Shown in pieces: positions 62,775 to 64,000 of a stretch of DNA of 64,000 bases (positions within the stretch are counted from its first letter, which is position 1; each line of letters opens with the position of its first letter). The stretch comes from an uncultured Bacteroides sp. (GTDB lineage Bacteria; Bacteroidota; Bacteroidia; Bacteroidales; Bacteroidaceae): the NCBI GenBank assembly GCA_902388495.1, contig CABMPP010000004.1, positions 1 to 64,000 on the forward strand. Direction: 5' to 3'. The notes beneath the pieces were generated by a model. It was not told where the DNA came from, made no database searches, and worked only from the letters and a program-made list of their open reading frames with translations. The translations under genes and the position numbers were made by a program.

Positions 62775-64000
62775 TCTTGTTGGACTTGCTGTTTTCTTTA
62801 TATTCGGTCGGCGTCATTCCATATTGCTGTTTGAAGCACTTGCTGAAATAATGCGAGTCGTTGAACCCCACCATATATGCTATCTGTGCCATACTATGCT
62901 CCTCGGCTTCAATCAGTTGTGCGGCACGTTTTATGCGTATCTCCTTTAAAAACTCAATGGGTGACAAGCCGGTCAAGGTCTTTAGTTTCTTGAAGAAGAC
63001 GGAACGGCTCATATTTACTTCCGTGGCGATATCTTCCACCATAAGATCACCGTTATCCAAATTCTTTTCAATCGTTTCCAGCACCTTATCCATGAACTTA
63101 CGGTCGTTGGGGGAGAAGACGGGAACGGATGGACTTTCCGGTTGTTCTGCTGCCTGCTGTTCGGAAGAAGTTGTCAACAGGCTGGCACAATACAGTGCCT
63201 GCAACTTCTTCCTCTGTTCAAGCAGATTGAAGATACGGGCTTTCAGATAGGCGGCGCTGAAAGGCTTGGTGATGTAGTCGTCCGCTCCCAGTTCCATACC
63301 TTCTATCTTGCTCTCAATATTCGACTTGGCAGTCAGCAATACAATGGGGATGTGGCTGGTGGTCATTTCCTCGCGCAGTGCACGCACCATCTCGATGCCG
63401 TCCATCTCGGGCATCATTACGTCGCTGACTATGATGTCGGGCTGGTAGCTCTTGCTCTTTTCCAAACCGGCCTTCCCGTTCTCTGCCTCTATAACGTTGA
63501 AGTATTGGGCGAAGATAGTTCTCAGGAAGAAGCGCAGTTCCCGGTTGTCTTCTACAATCAGGATGCTTTCTTTCTCTTTATCTATCTCCTCTTTTCCGCT
63601 TTCGGTGAGGGAAGCGAGCTGTGAAGTCTGGAACACCTGACCGATGTCGGTCACTGCATGGTCCGAGAGAATAAACTCGGTGGTTGCATCGAAGTGTTCT
63701 TTTCCCTTTGGTAGCTGGATGGTGAACCGGCTTCCTTCACCCGATTTGCTATGGATGCTGATGTTGCCGTGATGCATCTCAACCAGCTCTTTGACTAAGG
63801 AAAGCCCGATACCGGTGCTGGACTGGTTGAACAGGTTTTTGTCTACAAGGTTTTCAAAGCGGATGAACAGTGACTTCTGCTTGTGCTCTGAGATGCCGAT
63901 GCCCTGGTCTTCTACGGAGACGGCTATCTCTTGCCCGTTATCTGTAATCACTACCTTTATCTGCTTCCCTTGCGGAGTATATTTGAAGGCGTTGGACAGC
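62770..64000 (-). CDS. Hybrid two-component system regulator, C-terminal part (cut by window end)
   Basis: The frame continues beyond the window; what is seen is about 409 residues of the C-terminus. In order: end of the HATPase (LSNAFKYTPQGKQ, EDQGIGIS, TGIGLSLVKELV), a receiver domain (ILIVEDNRELRFFL, phospho-acceptor Asp in IIVSDVMMPEMDGIEM, Lys in YITKPFSAAY), and an AraC-type DNA-binding domain (VNMSRSVFFKKLKTLTGLSP, IAYMVGFNDSHYFSKCFKQQ). The missing part should hold the periplasmic sensor propellers, the membrane span and HisKA. It is the likely regulator of the pectin locus, convergent with its last gene. Ligands of such proteins are usually the oligosaccharide imported by SusCD. Confidence 0.92.
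   Translation of the reverse strand, partial: LSNAFKYTPQGKQIKVVITDNGQEIAVSVEDQGIGISEHKQKSLFIRFENLVDKNLFNQSSTGIGLSLVKELVEMHHGNISIHSKSGEGSRFTIQLPKGKEHFDATTEFILSDHAVTDIGQVFQTSQLASLTESGKEEIDKEKESILIVEDNRELRFFLRTIFAQYFNVIEAENGKAGLEKSKSYQPDIIVSDVMMPEMDGIEMVRALREEMTTSHIPIVLLTAKSNIESKIEGMELGADDYITKPFSAAYLKARIFNLLEQRKKLQALYCASLLTTSSEQQAAEQPESPSVPVFSPNDRKFMDKVLETIEKNLDNGDLMVEDIATEVNMSRSVFFKKLKTLTGLSPIEFLKEIRIKRAAQLIEAEEHSMAQIAYMVGFNDSHYFSKCFKQQYGMTPTEYKENSKSNKT

Overview
The window looks like a chromosomal segment of a gut Bacteroides species. The evidence is the gene content: a SusC/SusD pair with a hybrid two-component regulator, a MurF-Alr fusion, a GSCFA protein, LruC lipoproteins, surface-lipoprotein signals of the type Cys-Ser-Ser-Asp-Asp-Asp, and a nuo operon without nuoEFG. 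The promoter style agrees, with TAnnTTTG at -7 and (T)TTG about 19-21 bp upstream. I see no tRNA, rRNA, CRISPR array, transposase or prophage. Which Bacteroides species it is cannot be told from the sequence alone.

Layout. 0-9 kb: a DMT-family exporter; a TPR sensor kinase split by a frameshift; an ABC-type ATPase followed by a TOPRIM-like DUF4435 protein, an arrangement resembling PARIS defence; an MscS channel; an HU-like protein; and an AAA/PD-(D/E)XK protein. 9-16.5 kb: a TonB-dependent receptor with a beta-helix-like surface lipoprotein, divergent from a soluble multi-PAS sensor kinase. 16.5-26.7 kb: the nuoABCDHIJKLMN operon on the minus strand, with a repeat array and a long inverted repeat in two of its spacers. 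26.8-32.8 kb: a small exported protein, then dxs-broN-trkA-trkH on the minus strand. 33-37 kb: two divergent LruC-type lipoproteins. 37.5-45.5 kb: a GSCFA protein overlapping murF-alr, then tatA-tatC and a Dna2-like nuclease-helicase. 45.8-46.8 kb: an oxidoreductase.

46.9-64 kb is a pectin utilisation locus. It holds an ExuT-like MFS carrier, an exported KduI, an orphan GatC-type EIIC carrier, two pectin methylesterases fused to different partners (GH105 and CE12), two further alpha/beta-hydrolase esterases, SusC/SusD, and the C-terminal part of a hybrid two-component regulator cut by the window end. The proposed flow is as follows. Surface and periplasmic esterases strip methyl and acetyl groups. 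GH105 releases unsaturated uronate. KduI isomerises it, apparently outside the cytoplasm. The MFS and EIIC carriers import the sugar acids. No polysaccharide lyase or GH28 lies inside the window.

The least expected structure is between genes. At least five intergenic sites carry short tandem arrays with a period of 22-23 bp. Each site has its own sequence but the same architecture: 3 to 7 units, often with inverted-repeat halves. One array lies inside the nuo operon.
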